A stretch of DNA of 64,000 nt from Lacihabitans sp. CS3-21 (GTDB lineage: Bacteria; Bacteroidota; Bacteroidia; Cytophagales; Spirosomataceae). A model generated the notes under the pieces. That model ran no database searches and was not told the DNA's origin. It saw only the letters and a program-made list of their open reading frames with translations. This document shows, in pieces, positions 35,410-45,009 of this stretch. The stretch covers positions 186,001 through 250,000 of the forward strand of contig NZ_RJUD01000113.1 of the NCBI RefSeq assembly GCF_024343675.1. Reading direction: 5' to 3'. Position numbers and translations under genes: made by a program. Every line of letters starts with the position of its first letter. The stretch's first letter is position 1.

Positions 35410-37377
35410 TTAGCTAATTGGTAATTTTATCATAAATGTTGTTCCAAAGCCCTCCTCGCTAGCCACTTCCAAAGTCCCTCCATGACCCTTAACTACAATA
35501 TCATAAGCCAAACTCAGCCCTAAACCTGTGCCTTCACCAGTTGGTTTGGTTGTGAAAAATGGCTGAAATATTTTGGCTTTGGTTTCTTCTGACATTCCTT
35601 TGCCATTGTCTTTTATGCTTACAATTATTCCATTTTCAACACCTGCCGTTTTGATTTCAACAAACGGATTTTTGACACCTTTTGTGGCATAAAAAGCATT
35701 ATTAATCAAGTTCAACAATACTCGTCCAAAATCTTGTGGAATGACTTCAATTTTTGGCAAGTTTTCATCAAAGTCTGTCTTGAAATCGCTATTAAATGAA
35801 CTATCCTTAGCTCTCAATCCATGATAAGCCAATCGCAAATATTCATCTGCCAAGGCGTTGATATCAGTTAATTCTTTTTCACCTGTGCTAGTGCGGGAGT
35901 GCTCGAGCATACCTTTTACTATGCTACTCGCTCGCTTGCCATGATGATTGATTTTTTCCTGATTTTGACTTAAATCATTTGCCAAGTCAATTATAAGTTC
36001 TTTATCAATGTCAGGCTTTTCAGCTTCTTCTTTTAGTTCTCTAGCTAAATCCACTGATAATTCAGAGAAGTTATTGACAAAATTCAAAGGATTTTGAATT
36101 TCATGTGCTATACCTGCTGTGAGTTCGCCTAAAGAAGCTAATTTTTCGGATTGGATGAGTTGAGTCTGGGTGGCTTTCAGTTTTTCTAAAGTTTGTTCAA
36201 CTTTTATTTTTTGACTATCGGTTTCTTTTTTTTGAGTTTGAAGCAAATTAAATGCTTTTTGTTTATGCTTGTTATTTCGCCAAAGCAAAAGTGCTACCAA
36301 AAACAAAAACGCAAGACCGCCTATTAAACCATAAATTTTTAAGCGATTTTGAAATTTAAGCTCGGCTTCCTCCAACTCCTTTTTCTTTTGTTCTTCTTTG
36401 AAAATAAGGTTTTGAATAGCTATCGTTTTTCCTTGATTGAACAACGTATCTTTTAATGCAATGGTCTGTTTGAGATATGTAAAGGCACTGTCAGTTTTGT
36501 GTTGAGATTCATAAATATTTGTTAACATTGAAGAAGCTTCCAACAGATATTTAGGAATTAGTTTGCCATATGGATTACTCAAAGCTTTTTGGCAATAAAA
36601 TATAGCTGAATCAAGCTGGTTTGTTTCTTTAAAAATAAAAGCAATGCCCGTATTTGCTTCTATTAAATCTTTATTATATTCACGTTTAGTTGCGATAGGA
36701 ATTACTTGTTTATAGTAACTCATTGCCTTTTTATATTGACCTTTTTTTGAGTAACAACTACCTAAAATATACAGCATTGCACTTTCAGACCTTCTATACT
36801 TTATTAGGGTATCGGCATACGCAATCGCTAAATCCAATTGATTATTTTTTTCATATATTGAACTTAAAGTACTGTAAAACCCAAATTTAGAGACAACTCT
36901 TTTTTTATGATTTAAATTGTACGTATCCTCTAATCCCTTTGCATTTAAAGTATATTTTAATGCATTTTGAATATCTCCTTGCTCTTTGAAACTTAACCCA
37001 ATAATACTTAAACTATTTATCATTCCTAATGTGTCTTTCAGAATTTCATAGTTTTTTTGGCTTTCAAATGCATAATTTAGAGCCATGGGATAATTGCCCA
37101 TGTAAGTTAATACTCTACTTAATAAATTTTGTGCAAGGCAAATTTTTCTAATATCTTTAGATTTTGTAGCAATTGCCAATACTTTCTTGGCATATACAAT
37201 TGATGTGTCAGGATACCGATTTCTATAATAATTACTTAACTCGATTAAAGCTTTAAATTTTATAGTATCAACTTTCGAAGTTTGTAATACCTTTTTTAGA
37301 CTATCTCTATTAGGTATTTGGGCAAAACCAAAGCTGCAAACAAGTGTAAGAAATAGTGTAAGGCTTAGTTTTTTCAT
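35410..37377 (-). CDS. TPR-sensor histidine kinase 1
   Basis: 655 aa from the ATG at 37377; a TTG two codons upstream is in frame but less likely. Signal peptide (1-19), periplasmic TPR array (~25-320, repeats such as ALKYTLNAKGLEDTY and AMSYYKQVIPIATK), one membrane helix (~340-360, IYGLIGGLAFLFLVALLLW), coiled coil, phosphoacceptor helix GELTAGIAHEIQNPLNFV, and an ATPase domain with NLINNAFYAT, DNGKGMS, FFTTKPTGEGTGLGLSLAYD. The last ~250 residues are nearly the same as in kinase 2 next door. It starts 2 bp past the kinase 2 stop. Confidence 0.9.
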   Translation of the reverse strand: MKKLSLTLFLTLVCSFGFAQIPNRDSLKKVLQTSKVDTIKFKALIELSNYYRNRYPDTSIVYAKKVLAIATKSKDIRKICLAQNLLSRVLTYMGNYPMALNYAFESQKNYEILKDTLGMINSLSIIGLSFKEQGDIQNALKYTLNAKGLEDTYNLNHKKRVVSKFGFYSTLSSIYEKNNQLDLAIAYADTLIKYRRSESAMLYILGSCYSKKGQYKKAMSYYKQVIPIATKREYNKDLIEANTGIAFIFKETNQLDSAIFYCQKALSNPYGKLIPKYLLEASSMLTNIYESQHKTDSAFTYLKQTIALKDTLFNQGKTIAIQNLIFKEEQKKKELEEAELKFQNRLKIYGLIGGLAFLFLVALLLWRNNKHKQKAFNLLQTQKKETDSQKIKVEQTLEKLKATQTQLIQSEKLASLGELTAGIAHEIQNPLNFVNNFSELSVDLARELKEEAEKPDIDKELIIDLANDLSQNQEKINHHGKRASSIVKGMLEHSRTSTGEKELTDINALADEYLRLAYHGLRAKDSSFNSDFKTDFDENLPKIEVIPQDFGRVLLNLINNAFYATKGVKNPFVEIKTAGVENGIIVSIKDNGKGMSEETKAKIFQPFFTTKPTGEGTGLGLSLAYDIVVKGHGGTLEVASEEGFGTTFMIKLPIS

Positions 37378-37379
37378 AA

Positions 37380-39458
37380 TCAAATAGTTTGAATGGGTAA
37401 TTTTACAATAAACTCCGTCCCCTCTCCTTCCACACTTTCAACTTCAATCGTTCCACCATGCCCTTTCGTTACAATATCATAAGCCAAACTCAACCCTAAA
37501 CCTGTGCCTTCACCAGTTGGTTTTGTGGTGAAAAATGGTTGGAATATTTTGGCTTTGGTTTCTTCTGACATTCCTTTGCCATTGTCTTTTATGCTTACAA
37601 TTATTCCATTTTCAACACCTGCCGTTTTGATTTCAACAAGCGGACTTTTGACTCCTTTTGTGGCATAAAAAGCATTATTAATCAAGTTCAACAATACTCG
37701 ACCCATATCTTGTGAAACCACTTCGATTTTTGGCAAGTTTTCGTCAAAATCAGTCTTGAAATCACTAATGAAAGTGTTATCCTTTGCTCGTAAACCGTGA
37801 TATGACAACCGCAAATATTCGTCAGCCATTGCGTTAATATCCGTCAATTCCTTTTCGCCAGTGCTATTTCTTGAATGCCCTAACATTCCTTTTACGATGT
37901 CACTTGCTCTTTTGCCGTGGTGATTGATTTTTTCTAGATTTTGCTTTAAATCTTGAGCAATTTCTTTCACTTCAGTAGTATTTCCTTTTTCAATCTCCTC
38001 TTTCATTTCATCCACCAACTCGCCAGAAACTTCCGAGAAATTAGTGACAAAATTCAAAGGGTTTTGAATCTCATGAGCAATGCCTGCTGTGAGTTCGCCG
38101 AGAGAAGCTAGTTTTTCGGATTGGATGAGTTGGGCTTGAGAGGCTTTTAACTCTTGTGTGCGTTGGGCAACTAATTTATCAAGCTGTTCGTTTTGAGATT
38201 CAAGGATTTGTTGTTTCTCTGACGATAATACTTCTACTTCTAATAATTTTTGTTGTAAAGAGATATTTGTTTTTGCAAAATTGTAGCCCAAATTAATTGC
38301 GACGGATATAGGAATAGCTATTTGTGCTAAAGCATAGGAAAAATTTGAAATGAGCTCCATTTCACCTCCTTTAGTGTTACTATACAAAAATAAAATCCAG
38401 GAAACACAAAATATAAAACCACCTGATGCAATAATCCAAGCCCCTTTTTTATTTTTCAAGAAACTAACTATGGCAATCCTGAATAATTCCAGATTAATTG
38501 AAAAATTAAATCCAATTCCAAAAACCACCCATCCCCATTGATAATTATAAAGACTGAAGAATATACTGAAAATTCCAAGTATTAAAACTAACCAAAAAAT
38601 TATGCCTATTTTTTGTTCAAATAAACGATAAATTGCCAATAGCAAAAATGAGCTTGCGATTACAGCAGTAAAAATTAATATGTTACTAAAACCGTAAAAA
38701 AAATCAACATTTTTCAGAGTAAAAAAACCGCTGAATCCATAAGGCAGAAACTGTAAACCATTGTAAATTGCAAAGAACAAATTAATTTTTTGACTTGGGA
38801 AAAACAAATAAAAAGCAAAATAAAGTACACACAAAGTGGCAAAAATAACCGCAACAACGATGTTCCAATTGGTTTCATTTTGTTGATTCTGATCCTCTAT
38901 ATGCCATGACTTTAAACTATTTATTTTTACCCTTAAAACACTATTTGTATTGGCAAAATGGGTTCCATATTTAATATTAGGCTGAAAGGCATATCTAACT
39001 GCCAAAATGTGTAATTGATTGGGAAGTAATCGTAAACTAAAAGGTTCTCTACCAGGAGATATTGCCTTGATTTGAGTTTTATCTTTATCAATTACTCCTA
39101 TTTGTTGAACTAATTTGCCATCTAAAAATATTTCTGATGCCCCTGATTGTTTAATGGTCATTATCAATGATTCTTTAGAGATACTTTGGGACAAAAAAAG
39201 AGGAAGGCGAAGCCAGAAAATATCTCCATTTTTACTTAAATTTTTCAAATCAAAAATATCCTTGGTAGGGTCAATACCCTCCCACTTAGAATCGTCAAAA
39301 TCAGCTTTTGCAAAATCAGGACTATCGCCAGCGTGCCATTTCCAACCTTTGTCAAGTAAAATACCCTCTTTGGGTAAAGAATCTATTTGAAAAATCTCAT
39401 TCTTTTGGGAGAAGGCTCCTAGTGGCAAAAAAAGAAATAAAATTGCCAATAATCTCAT
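37380..39458 (-). CDS. 7TM-type sensor histidine kinase 2
   Basis: 692 aa from MRLLA (39458). Signal peptide; extracytoplasmic beta-rich domain (~20-180, with GWKWHAGDSPDF and FWLRLP, like the 7TMR-DISM extracellular/galactose-binding-like modules); about seven membrane helices (~195-385); coiled coil with LDKLVAQRTQELKASQ; HisKA (SLGELTAGIAHEIQNP) and ATPase domain (FFTTKPTGEGTGLGLSLAYD). The sensor half probably reads a carbohydrate or other ligand outside the inner membrane. Catalytic half closely matches kinases 1 and 3, pointing to duplication or gene conversion. Confidence 0.9.
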   Translation of the reverse strand: MRLLAILFLFLPLGAFSQKNEIFQIDSLPKEGILLDKGWKWHAGDSPDFAKADFDDSKWEGIDPTKDIFDLKNLSKNGDIFWLRLPLFLSQSISKESLIMTIKQSGASEIFLDGKLVQQIGVIDKDKTQIKAISPGREPFSLRLLPNQLHILAVRYAFQPNIKYGTHFANTNSVLRVKINSLKSWHIEDQNQQNETNWNIVVAVIFATLCVLYFAFYLFFPSQKINLFFAIYNGLQFLPYGFSGFFTLKNVDFFYGFSNILIFTAVIASSFLLLAIYRLFEQKIGIIFWLVLILGIFSIFFSLYNYQWGWVVFGIGFNFSINLELFRIAIVSFLKNKKGAWIIASGGFIFCVSWILFLYSNTKGGEMELISNFSYALAQIAIPISVAINLGYNFAKTNISLQQKLLEVEVLSSEKQQILESQNEQLDKLVAQRTQELKASQAQLIQSEKLASLGELTAGIAHEIQNPLNFVTNFSEVSGELVDEMKEEIEKGNTTEVKEIAQDLKQNLEKINHHGKRASDIVKGMLGHSRNSTGEKELTDINAMADEYLRLSYHGLRAKDNTFISDFKTDFDENLPKIEVVSQDMGRVLLNLINNAFYATKGVKSPLVEIKTAGVENGIIVSIKDNGKGMSEETKAKIFQPFFTTKPTGEGTGLGLSLAYDIVTKGHGGTIEVESVEGEGTEFIVKLPIQTI

Positions 39459-39469
39459 ATTCAAATAAT

Positions 39470-40813
39470 TTACAAGTTTAAACTAATAATAAACTCAGTA
39501 CCAACTCCTTCCTTACTCTCGACTTCAATCGTACCCCCATGCCCCTTCGTCACAATATCATAAGCTAAGCTTAAACCTAAGCCCGTACCCTTTCCAGTAG
39601 GTTTGGTGGTGAAAAACGGTTGAAAAATCTTCTCCATATTATCTTCCGAAATACCCGCTCCGTTGTCTTTCACACGTATTTCTATTGCGTCATCTATTTT
39701 AAGCGTAGAAACTGTTACTAATGGCTTATAGGGATTTTCCCCATTCACTTTACTTTGGGCTCGGCTACGCTCCGCACATGCATAAAAAGCATTGTTGATA
39801 AGGTTGAGTAATACCCGACCAATATCTTGTGGCACAGCCTCAATGACCGGCAAGTTTGGATCTAGTTCAGTTTTAAAGTCGGCATTAAAAGTCTTGTCTT
39901 TGGCCCGTAATCCATGGTAACTGAGTCGCAGAAATTCGTCTGCAAGGGCATTAATGTCAGTGGTTTCTTTTTGTCCAGTATTAGTTCTAGAGTGCTGTAG
40001 CATTCCTTTCACTATACTTGCTGCACGCTTTCCATGGTGGTTTATTTTTTCGAGATTTTGTCTAATATCTGAAAGCAATTCCTCCTCTTCAATTCCTCCT
40101 CGGGGTGTTTCTGGACTCATCAGCTCCTCAATTAGTTCCAGATTGAGTTCTGAAAAATTATTCACGAAGTTTAATGGATTCTGAATTTCATGAGCAATTC
40201 CGGCGGTAAGTTCACCCAATGAAGCCAGTTTTTCTTGTTGAACCAACTGATTTTGGGTAGCTTTTAGTTCTTCCACCGTAGATTCCAATTGTTCTTTTTG
40301 TGCCGAAATTTCAGAAGTTCGCTCTCTAACGAGAATCTCTAGTTTTTCATTTTCACCAACAACTAGCCTGTTTTTCTCTTCTTCTTTTTTTAGTGCCTTG
40401 ATTTGGTTATTCGTACTTATGGCAAAAGCAATCATCCAAAACAAACTCCCTAGAAATACCAAATCTATAATCGAATCATTTTCTTTGGTAAAACTTGAAA
40501 AAAAATATTCCATGATGTCCCTCAGGCTATTCACAATAAAAAATGGTAACCCCGCTTTTAGCAATGAACTGGCCAAATTGTTTTCTCTAAGCAGCCACAA
40601 AACATACATTATTGCTGAAAAGACCACAAACCAAACGAAATTGATGGTTGGAAGAAACCGCTCAAATGAATTAAAGTTTAGAAGCAACAAAAAAGGAACA
40701 ATGAACAAGTTCAGAACCTTTAAATATTGATCGTATTGAGGTAGTGACTCCTTCGTATTTAGGTGAGTGCGGATAAATCTTAGTGCAAAAAAGGCGATCA
40801 AAAAATTCTGCAT
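39470..40813 (-). CDS. Membrane histidine kinase 3
   Basis: 447 aa. Four to five N-terminal membrane helices (~1-140), coiled coil (LEILVRERTSEISAQKEQLE), HisKA SLGELTAGIAHEIQNPLNFV, and an ATPase domain with DNGAGIS and FFTTKPTGKGTGLGLSLAYD. Two segments are missing from kinases 1 and 2: SPETPRGGIEEEE in the dimerisation-ATPase linker, and CAERSRAQSKVNGENPYKPL right after the N-box NLINNAFYA. The CAERSRA part (39758-39778) is GC-rich and looks like a small repeat captured in frame. The N-terminus lacks a signal peptide; the start at 40813 gives the full first helix. Confidence 0.88.
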   Translation of the reverse strand: MQNFLIAFFALRFIRTHLNTKESLPQYDQYLKVLNLFIVPFLLLLNFNSFERFLPTINFVWFVVFSAIMYVLWLLRENNLASSLLKAGLPFFIVNSLRDIMEYFFSSFTKENDSIIDLVFLGSLFWMIAFAISTNNQIKALKKEEEKNRLVVGENEKLEILVRERTSEISAQKEQLESTVEELKATQNQLVQQEKLASLGELTAGIAHEIQNPLNFVNNFSELNLELIEELMSPETPRGGIEEEELLSDIRQNLEKINHHGKRAASIVKGMLQHSRTNTGQKETTDINALADEFLRLSYHGLRAKDKTFNADFKTELDPNLPVIEAVPQDIGRVLLNLINNAFYACAERSRAQSKVNGENPYKPLVTVSTLKIDDAIEIRVKDNGAGISEDNMEKIFQPFFTTKPTGKGTGLGLSLAYDIVTKGHGGTIEVESKEGVGTEFIISLNL

Positions 40814-41061
40814 TAGCGATAAGATTAATATTTGGGATTTTTAGGGTTTTTAAAAAACAAATCAAATTAAGAAAACTATCTGTCTAATTGATAAACAGGG
40901 GAATAATAAATTTCTAAAATCATTATTTTGTGAAAATAATAATGGTGCAAAATAGGTTTTAAGTTCAATAATGAAATTTTAAACAAATAATTAACATAAT
41001 AATTTCGTATAGCTATTGAGAGATAAAATCAATTATCTTTTTTTAATTTGTAAAAAAAATT

Positions 41062-41451
41062 ATGAGCCAGTTTATTGCACACATTGCATTGGTTGTCAGA
41101 GATTACGACGAGGCCATCGCCTTTTACACCAAAAAACTAAATTTTGAATTGATAGAGGATACCGTACTTTCAGAAACCAAACGATGGGTTCTTGTGGCTC
41201 CAAAAGGTTCGAAAGAATGTAAACTCCTTCTTGCAAAAGCAGTTGGCGACCAAGTTAAGGCCATTGGATATCAATCTGGTGGAAGAGTTTTCTTGTTTTT
41301 GCATACCAATGATTTCGACAGAGACTATCAGCATTTGCTTAATCAAAATATTAAAATTTATAGAGAACCAAGTACTGAAGAATATGGTAAAGTATGTGTC
41401 TTTGAAGATCTTTATGGTAACCTGTGGGATCTGATTGAGAAAAAACCATAA
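41062..41451 (+). CDS. VOC/glyoxalase-family protein
   Basis: 129 aa, one VOC module of two beta-alpha-beta-beta-beta repeats. Begins HIALVVRDYDEAIAFYTKKLNFELIED (the usual first strand and helix with His8) and ends VCVFEDLYGNLWDLIEKKP, where F-E-D-x-x-G-N-x-W-D-L-I-E carries the conserved metal-binding Glu. No signal peptide. Members include lactoylglutathione lyases, dioxygenases and antibiotic-binding proteins; this single-module form cannot be assigned further. Monocistronic. Confidence 0.85.
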   Translation: MSQFIAHIALVVRDYDEAIAFYTKKLNFELIEDTVLSETKRWVLVAPKGSKECKLLLAKAVGDQVKAIGYQSGGRVFLFLHTNDFDRDYQHLLNQNIKIYREPSTEEYGKVCVFEDLYGNLWDLIEKKP

Positions 41452-41485
41452 AAAATGGGAATGCAAAGTAGTTTACATTCCCATT
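41444..41485. terminator. Intrinsic terminator between convergent genes
   Basis: Perfect 10-bp stem AATGGGAATG (41454-41463) / CATTCCCATT (41476-41485), loop 12 nt. The A-run at 41445-41457 on the plus strand is a T-run for the minus-strand symporter gene, which it terminates best. Confidence 0.8.
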
Positions 41486-41508
41486 AGATTCTATTTCAAA
41501 ACCTTTCT

Positions 41509-42789
41509 TTAATCTTTCAATTCGCCCTCCCATTTAGCTACAACTGCTGTGGCTACTGCATTACCAGCCACAGAGGTTGCTGAGCGACCCATGTCTAATA
41601 ACCAGTCTACAGCCAGAACTAAACTAATACCTTCTTGTGGAAGTCCAAACATCGTAAGTGTGCCTGCAATAACCACCAATGAGGCACGTGGTACTCCTGC
41701 TATACCTTTGCTCGTAAGCAATAGGGTGAGGAGCATCGTAACTTGCTGTCCAATACTAAGTTCAATTCCATAAATTTGAGCGATAAAGCCAGTTGCAAAA
41801 GTCATATACATCATAGATCCGTCGAGATTGAAAGAATAACCCAACGGTAACACAAAACTAATGATGCGTTCCGAAATACCGAATTTTTTAAGTTGCTCGA
41901 TCTGCATAGGCATAGACGCCTCAGAACTGGCCGTACTAAATGACAGAAAAATTGCATCTTTGACATATTTCAGGAGCTTCCAGTAATCTATTTTCATAAA
42001 CAAACAAATAACCCACAAAACCACAAAAATGAAAAAGGCCAAAGTAGCAAAAAAGCAAACAATCAAATACAAATATCCACCCAAAACACCCAAGCCTTTT
42101 GAAGCAATAACGGCCGCTACTGACCCAAAAACTGCATATGGTGCAAATATCATCACATAACCAACAATTTTAAACATTACCTCCGAAATAGCATCGAGAG
42201 CTTTTGTAACTGATTTGCCCTTGTCTCCAATGGCAGCCAAGGCCACTCCAAAAAACAGCGAGAAAACGACTATTTGTAAGACTTCATTAGTTGCGAGTGC
42301 TTCAAAAATACTTTTAGGAAAAACGTGGGTGATAAAATTTTCTAAGGTCATTTTCTTGGCCTCCACGCCTGTATCTGTTCCAGTTTCGGGCAAATCCAAT
42401 GACATGACCTTACCCGGTTTCATGATATTGACTGCCACAAGACCTGCAAGCAATGACAATATGGTAGCGAAATAAAAATAGCCCAGTGTTTTCAGTCCTA
42501 TTCGACCAACTACCTTAAAATCGCCGAGTTTAGCTATTCCAACAGTTAAAATAGAAAACACCAAAGGGCCCAAAATCATTTGGATAAGTCGAAGAAAAAT
42601 CTTTGAAAGCAACTGAAGGTAGGAACTCCATTCTTTCACGCCATCGTTGGCCTTTACTTGATCAGCAGTGAGCAAACTGGCATCTTTTATACCAAACTGC
42701 CCCAAATCAAAGTGATTGTGAATAAAAAAACCGACGATGATACCGAGTGTCATGCCGATGAAGATTTTCCAAGTAATGTTTAATTTCAT
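41509..42789 (-). CDS. Dicarboxylate/amino acid:cation symporter (DAACS family)
   Basis: 426 aa, about eight membrane helices plus two re-entrant hairpins. Hallmarks: serine-rich hairpin SFSTASSEASMP, NLDGSMMYM (NMDGT-type cation site), and LLLTSKGIAGVPRASLVV in the second hairpin. Takes up glutamate, aspartate or C4-dicarboxylates with Na+ or H+. The exact substrate is not fixed by what can be seen. A ~50-residue loop after helix 1 (SLLTADQVKANDGVKEWSSY) is longer than in GltP/DctA. Monocistronic. Confidence 0.92.
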   Translation of the reverse strand: MKLNITWKIFIGMTLGIIVGFFIHNHFDLGQFGIKDASLLTADQVKANDGVKEWSSYLQLLSKIFLRLIQMILGPLVFSILTVGIAKLGDFKVVGRIGLKTLGYFYFATILSLLAGLVAVNIMKPGKVMSLDLPETGTDTGVEAKKMTLENFITHVFPKSIFEALATNEVLQIVVFSLFFGVALAAIGDKGKSVTKALDAISEVMFKIVGYVMIFAPYAVFGSVAAVIASKGLGVLGGYLYLIVCFFATLAFFIFVVLWVICLFMKIDYWKLLKYVKDAIFLSFSTASSEASMPMQIEQLKKFGISERIISFVLPLGYSFNLDGSMMYMTFATGFIAQIYGIELSIGQQVTMLLTLLLTSKGIAGVPRASLVVIAGTLTMFGLPQEGISLVLAVDWLLDMGRSATSVAGNAVATAVVAKWEGELKD

Positions 42790-42972
42790 TCGTTTAGGGT
42801 TAATTCTGATGTTTGATGATTAAAAATAAATATAAATCAATTCTTTGGATTTCGAAATTTTCCTGATTCAAATTTCTACAAAAATAACAATTTCTTCTTC
42901 ATTGATTTATAATTCTGTGCTTAATCCATTCTAGACAAAAAACAATTTAAACTTTCTTATGCAAATAACTGT

Positions 42973-42980
42973 TAATTTTG
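42973..42980 (+). promoter_or_regulatory. Candidate -7 box TAATTTTG very close to the ygiQ-type start
   Basis: Exact TAnnTTTG match only 4 bp before the ATG at 42985. Transcription would then begin at or next to the start codon, implying a leaderless or nearly leaderless mRNA if this box is used. No clear -33 element. Confidence 0.35.
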
Positions 42981-42984
42981 CAAT

Positions 42985-44994
42985 ATGATAACAGTGAGAG
43001 AAAGGCCAGTAACACATTGGCTACCAATAACTAAAAAAGAAGTAGAAATGAGAGGTTGGGATGAGGTAGATGTCATCCTCATCTCAGGAGATGCCTATGT
43101 AGATCACCCTTCATTTGGAACAGCTGTTATCGGCAGAATCATTGAAAGTGAGGGATTTAGAGTAGCAATTATTCCTCAACCCAACTGGAAAGACGACCTC
43201 AGGGACTTTAAAAAACTTGGAAAGCCTAAATATTTTTTCGGAGTAACGGCTGGCTGTATGGATTCCATGGTGAATCACTATACTGCCAACAAACGCCGCC
43301 GCTCCAATGACAGTTATACGCCAGGCGGAGAGGCTGGTTTTAGACCTGACTACGCCACAACGGTTTACAGCAAAATATTAAAAGAAATATATCCCGATGT
43401 TCCAGTTCTAATAGGAGGTATAGAGGCCTCTCTACGTAGAGTTACGCATTACGATTATTGGGAAGACAAACTTCTACCATCGATTCTCGTTGATTCTGAG
43501 GCAGATATGCTGGTTTATGGTATGGGGGAACAGCCCTTACGCGATCTTTTGCGACTGGTCAAAAAAGGAGTTCCACTAAATAGTATCAAAGATGTCAATC
43601 AAATTGCATTCTTGGAGGATGGTTTGGAAGAAGTAAAAACCTACAATGATTGGGAAACCGTTGAATTGGCCAGTCATGAAGTTTGTTTAGAAGACAAGAT
43701 AAAATATGCTTCAAACTTTAAAATAGTAGAGGTAGAGTCTAACAAATGGCAAGCCAACCGAATTGTGCAGAAAGTAGGCAATAAAACGCTGGTTATCAAT
43801 CCTCCATACAAAACCATGGACGAGGCAGAAATGGACAAATCGTTTGATTTGCCGTATACCCGCATGCCACATCCGAAGTACGCCAAAAGAGGCACAATTC
43901 CAGCATATGAAATGATAAAATTCTCCATCAATATGCACCGTGGGTGTTTTGGGGGCTGTAGTTTTTGTACCATTTCGGCTCATCAAGGCAAGTTTATAGC
44001 GTCTCGTTCGGAGGAATCTATCATGAAAGAAGTGGATGCGTTGACCCAACATCCCGAATTTAAGGGCTACATTTCCGATCTAGGAGGACCTTCGGCCAAC
44101 ATGTACCGCATGAAAGGCAAAGACGAATCCATCTGTAATCGTTGTCAAGCTCCGAGCTGTATTCACCCTGTAATATGCTCAAATTTAGACACTTCGCACA
44201 AACCACTTACCAAGCTTTACCAAAAAGTAGACGCCCATCCTGAAATTAAAAAAGCATTTGTAGGCTCTGGTGTGAGATATGATTTGCTGGTGGACGACTT
44301 CAACAAAAATAACCAAGACGGCAACCACGACGAATACATGGAGCAGTTAGTCACTCGTCATGTTTCGGGAAGACTCAAAGTAGCCCCTGAGCACACTTCA
44401 GATGCTACCTTGAGAGTGATGCGTAAGCCTGGTTTTAAATATTTCAGAAAATTCAAGGATAAATACGACAAAATACAAGAAAAACACGGCCTGAAACAGC
44501 CATTGATTCCGTATTTCATCAGTTCACACCCAGGATGTGAAGAGGCTGACATGGCCAACTTGGCTGCGGAAACCAAGGATTTGGGCTTTAAACTAGAACA
44601 AGTACAAGACTTCACTCCCACTCCCATGACGGTAGCTGAGGTCATTTACTACACAGGTGTGCATCCTTACACCCTACAGCCAATTCATACCGCCAAAACC
44701 AAAGAGGAAAAACTAACACAGAACAAATATTTCTTTTGGTACAAACCTGAGGTAAAAGGTTGGATAAAAAGTCGTCTACTTAAACTTGGGCATAAAGAAC
44801 TAGCCGCAAAGCTTTTGAGTCCTTTAAAACCTCAAAATCAGGAAGCCAAAAAGGTAGAGGAAGTTCAGCAGAAATCGACTACCGTAATGACCCAAAAACC
44901 AAATTTTAGCTCAAAAAAAACAATAGAAGCAAAGCCCAAAGAGGAATTTTTCCAAAAGAAAAAACCCTTGAAAAAGAAGAAAGGTTGGGCGTAA
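42985..44994 (+). CDS. YgiQ-family radical SAM protein
   Basis: 669 aa, typical length. N-terminal UPF0313 domain (VILISGDAYVDHPSFGTAVIGRI, cobalamin-binding-like fold). Radical SAM core with [4Fe-4S] cysteines C321-x3-C325-x2-C328 in HRGCFGGCSFC. Further conserved cysteines in CNRCQAPSCIHPVIC, C-terminal DUF3362-type part (QDFTPTPMTVAEVIYYTG) and a Lys-rich tail. Start chosen because the WLPITKKEVEMRGWDEVDV start region is family-conserved. The precise reaction is unknown. Glutamate racemase follows 15 bp later on the same strand, so they are likely co-transcribed. Confidence 0.95.
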   Translation: MITVRERPVTHWLPITKKEVEMRGWDEVDVILISGDAYVDHPSFGTAVIGRIIESEGFRVAIIPQPNWKDDLRDFKKLGKPKYFFGVTAGCMDSMVNHYTANKRRRSNDSYTPGGEAGFRPDYATTVYSKILKEIYPDVPVLIGGIEASLRRVTHYDYWEDKLLPSILVDSEADMLVYGMGEQPLRDLLRLVKKGVPLNSIKDVNQIAFLEDGLEEVKTYNDWETVELASHEVCLEDKIKYASNFKIVEVESNKWQANRIVQKVGNKTLVINPPYKTMDEAEMDKSFDLPYTRMPHPKYAKRGTIPAYEMIKFSINMHRGCFGGCSFCTISAHQGKFIASRSEESIMKEVDALTQHPEFKGYISDLGGPSANMYRMKGKDESICNRCQAPSCIHPVICSNLDTSHKPLTKLYQKVDAHPEIKKAFVGSGVRYDLLVDDFNKNNQDGNHDEYMEQLVTRHVSGRLKVAPEHTSDATLRVMRKPGFKYFRKFKDKYDKIQEKHGLKQPLIPYFISSHPGCEEADMANLAAETKDLGFKLEQVQDFTPTPMTVAEVIYYTGVHPYTLQPIHTAKTKEEKLTQNKYFFWYKPEVKGWIKSRLLKLGHKELAAKLLSPLKPQNQEAKKVEEVQQKSTTVMTQKPNFSSKKTIEAKPKEEFFQKKKPLKKKKGWA

Positions 44995-45009
44995 GATTAA
45001 TTTTATAAC

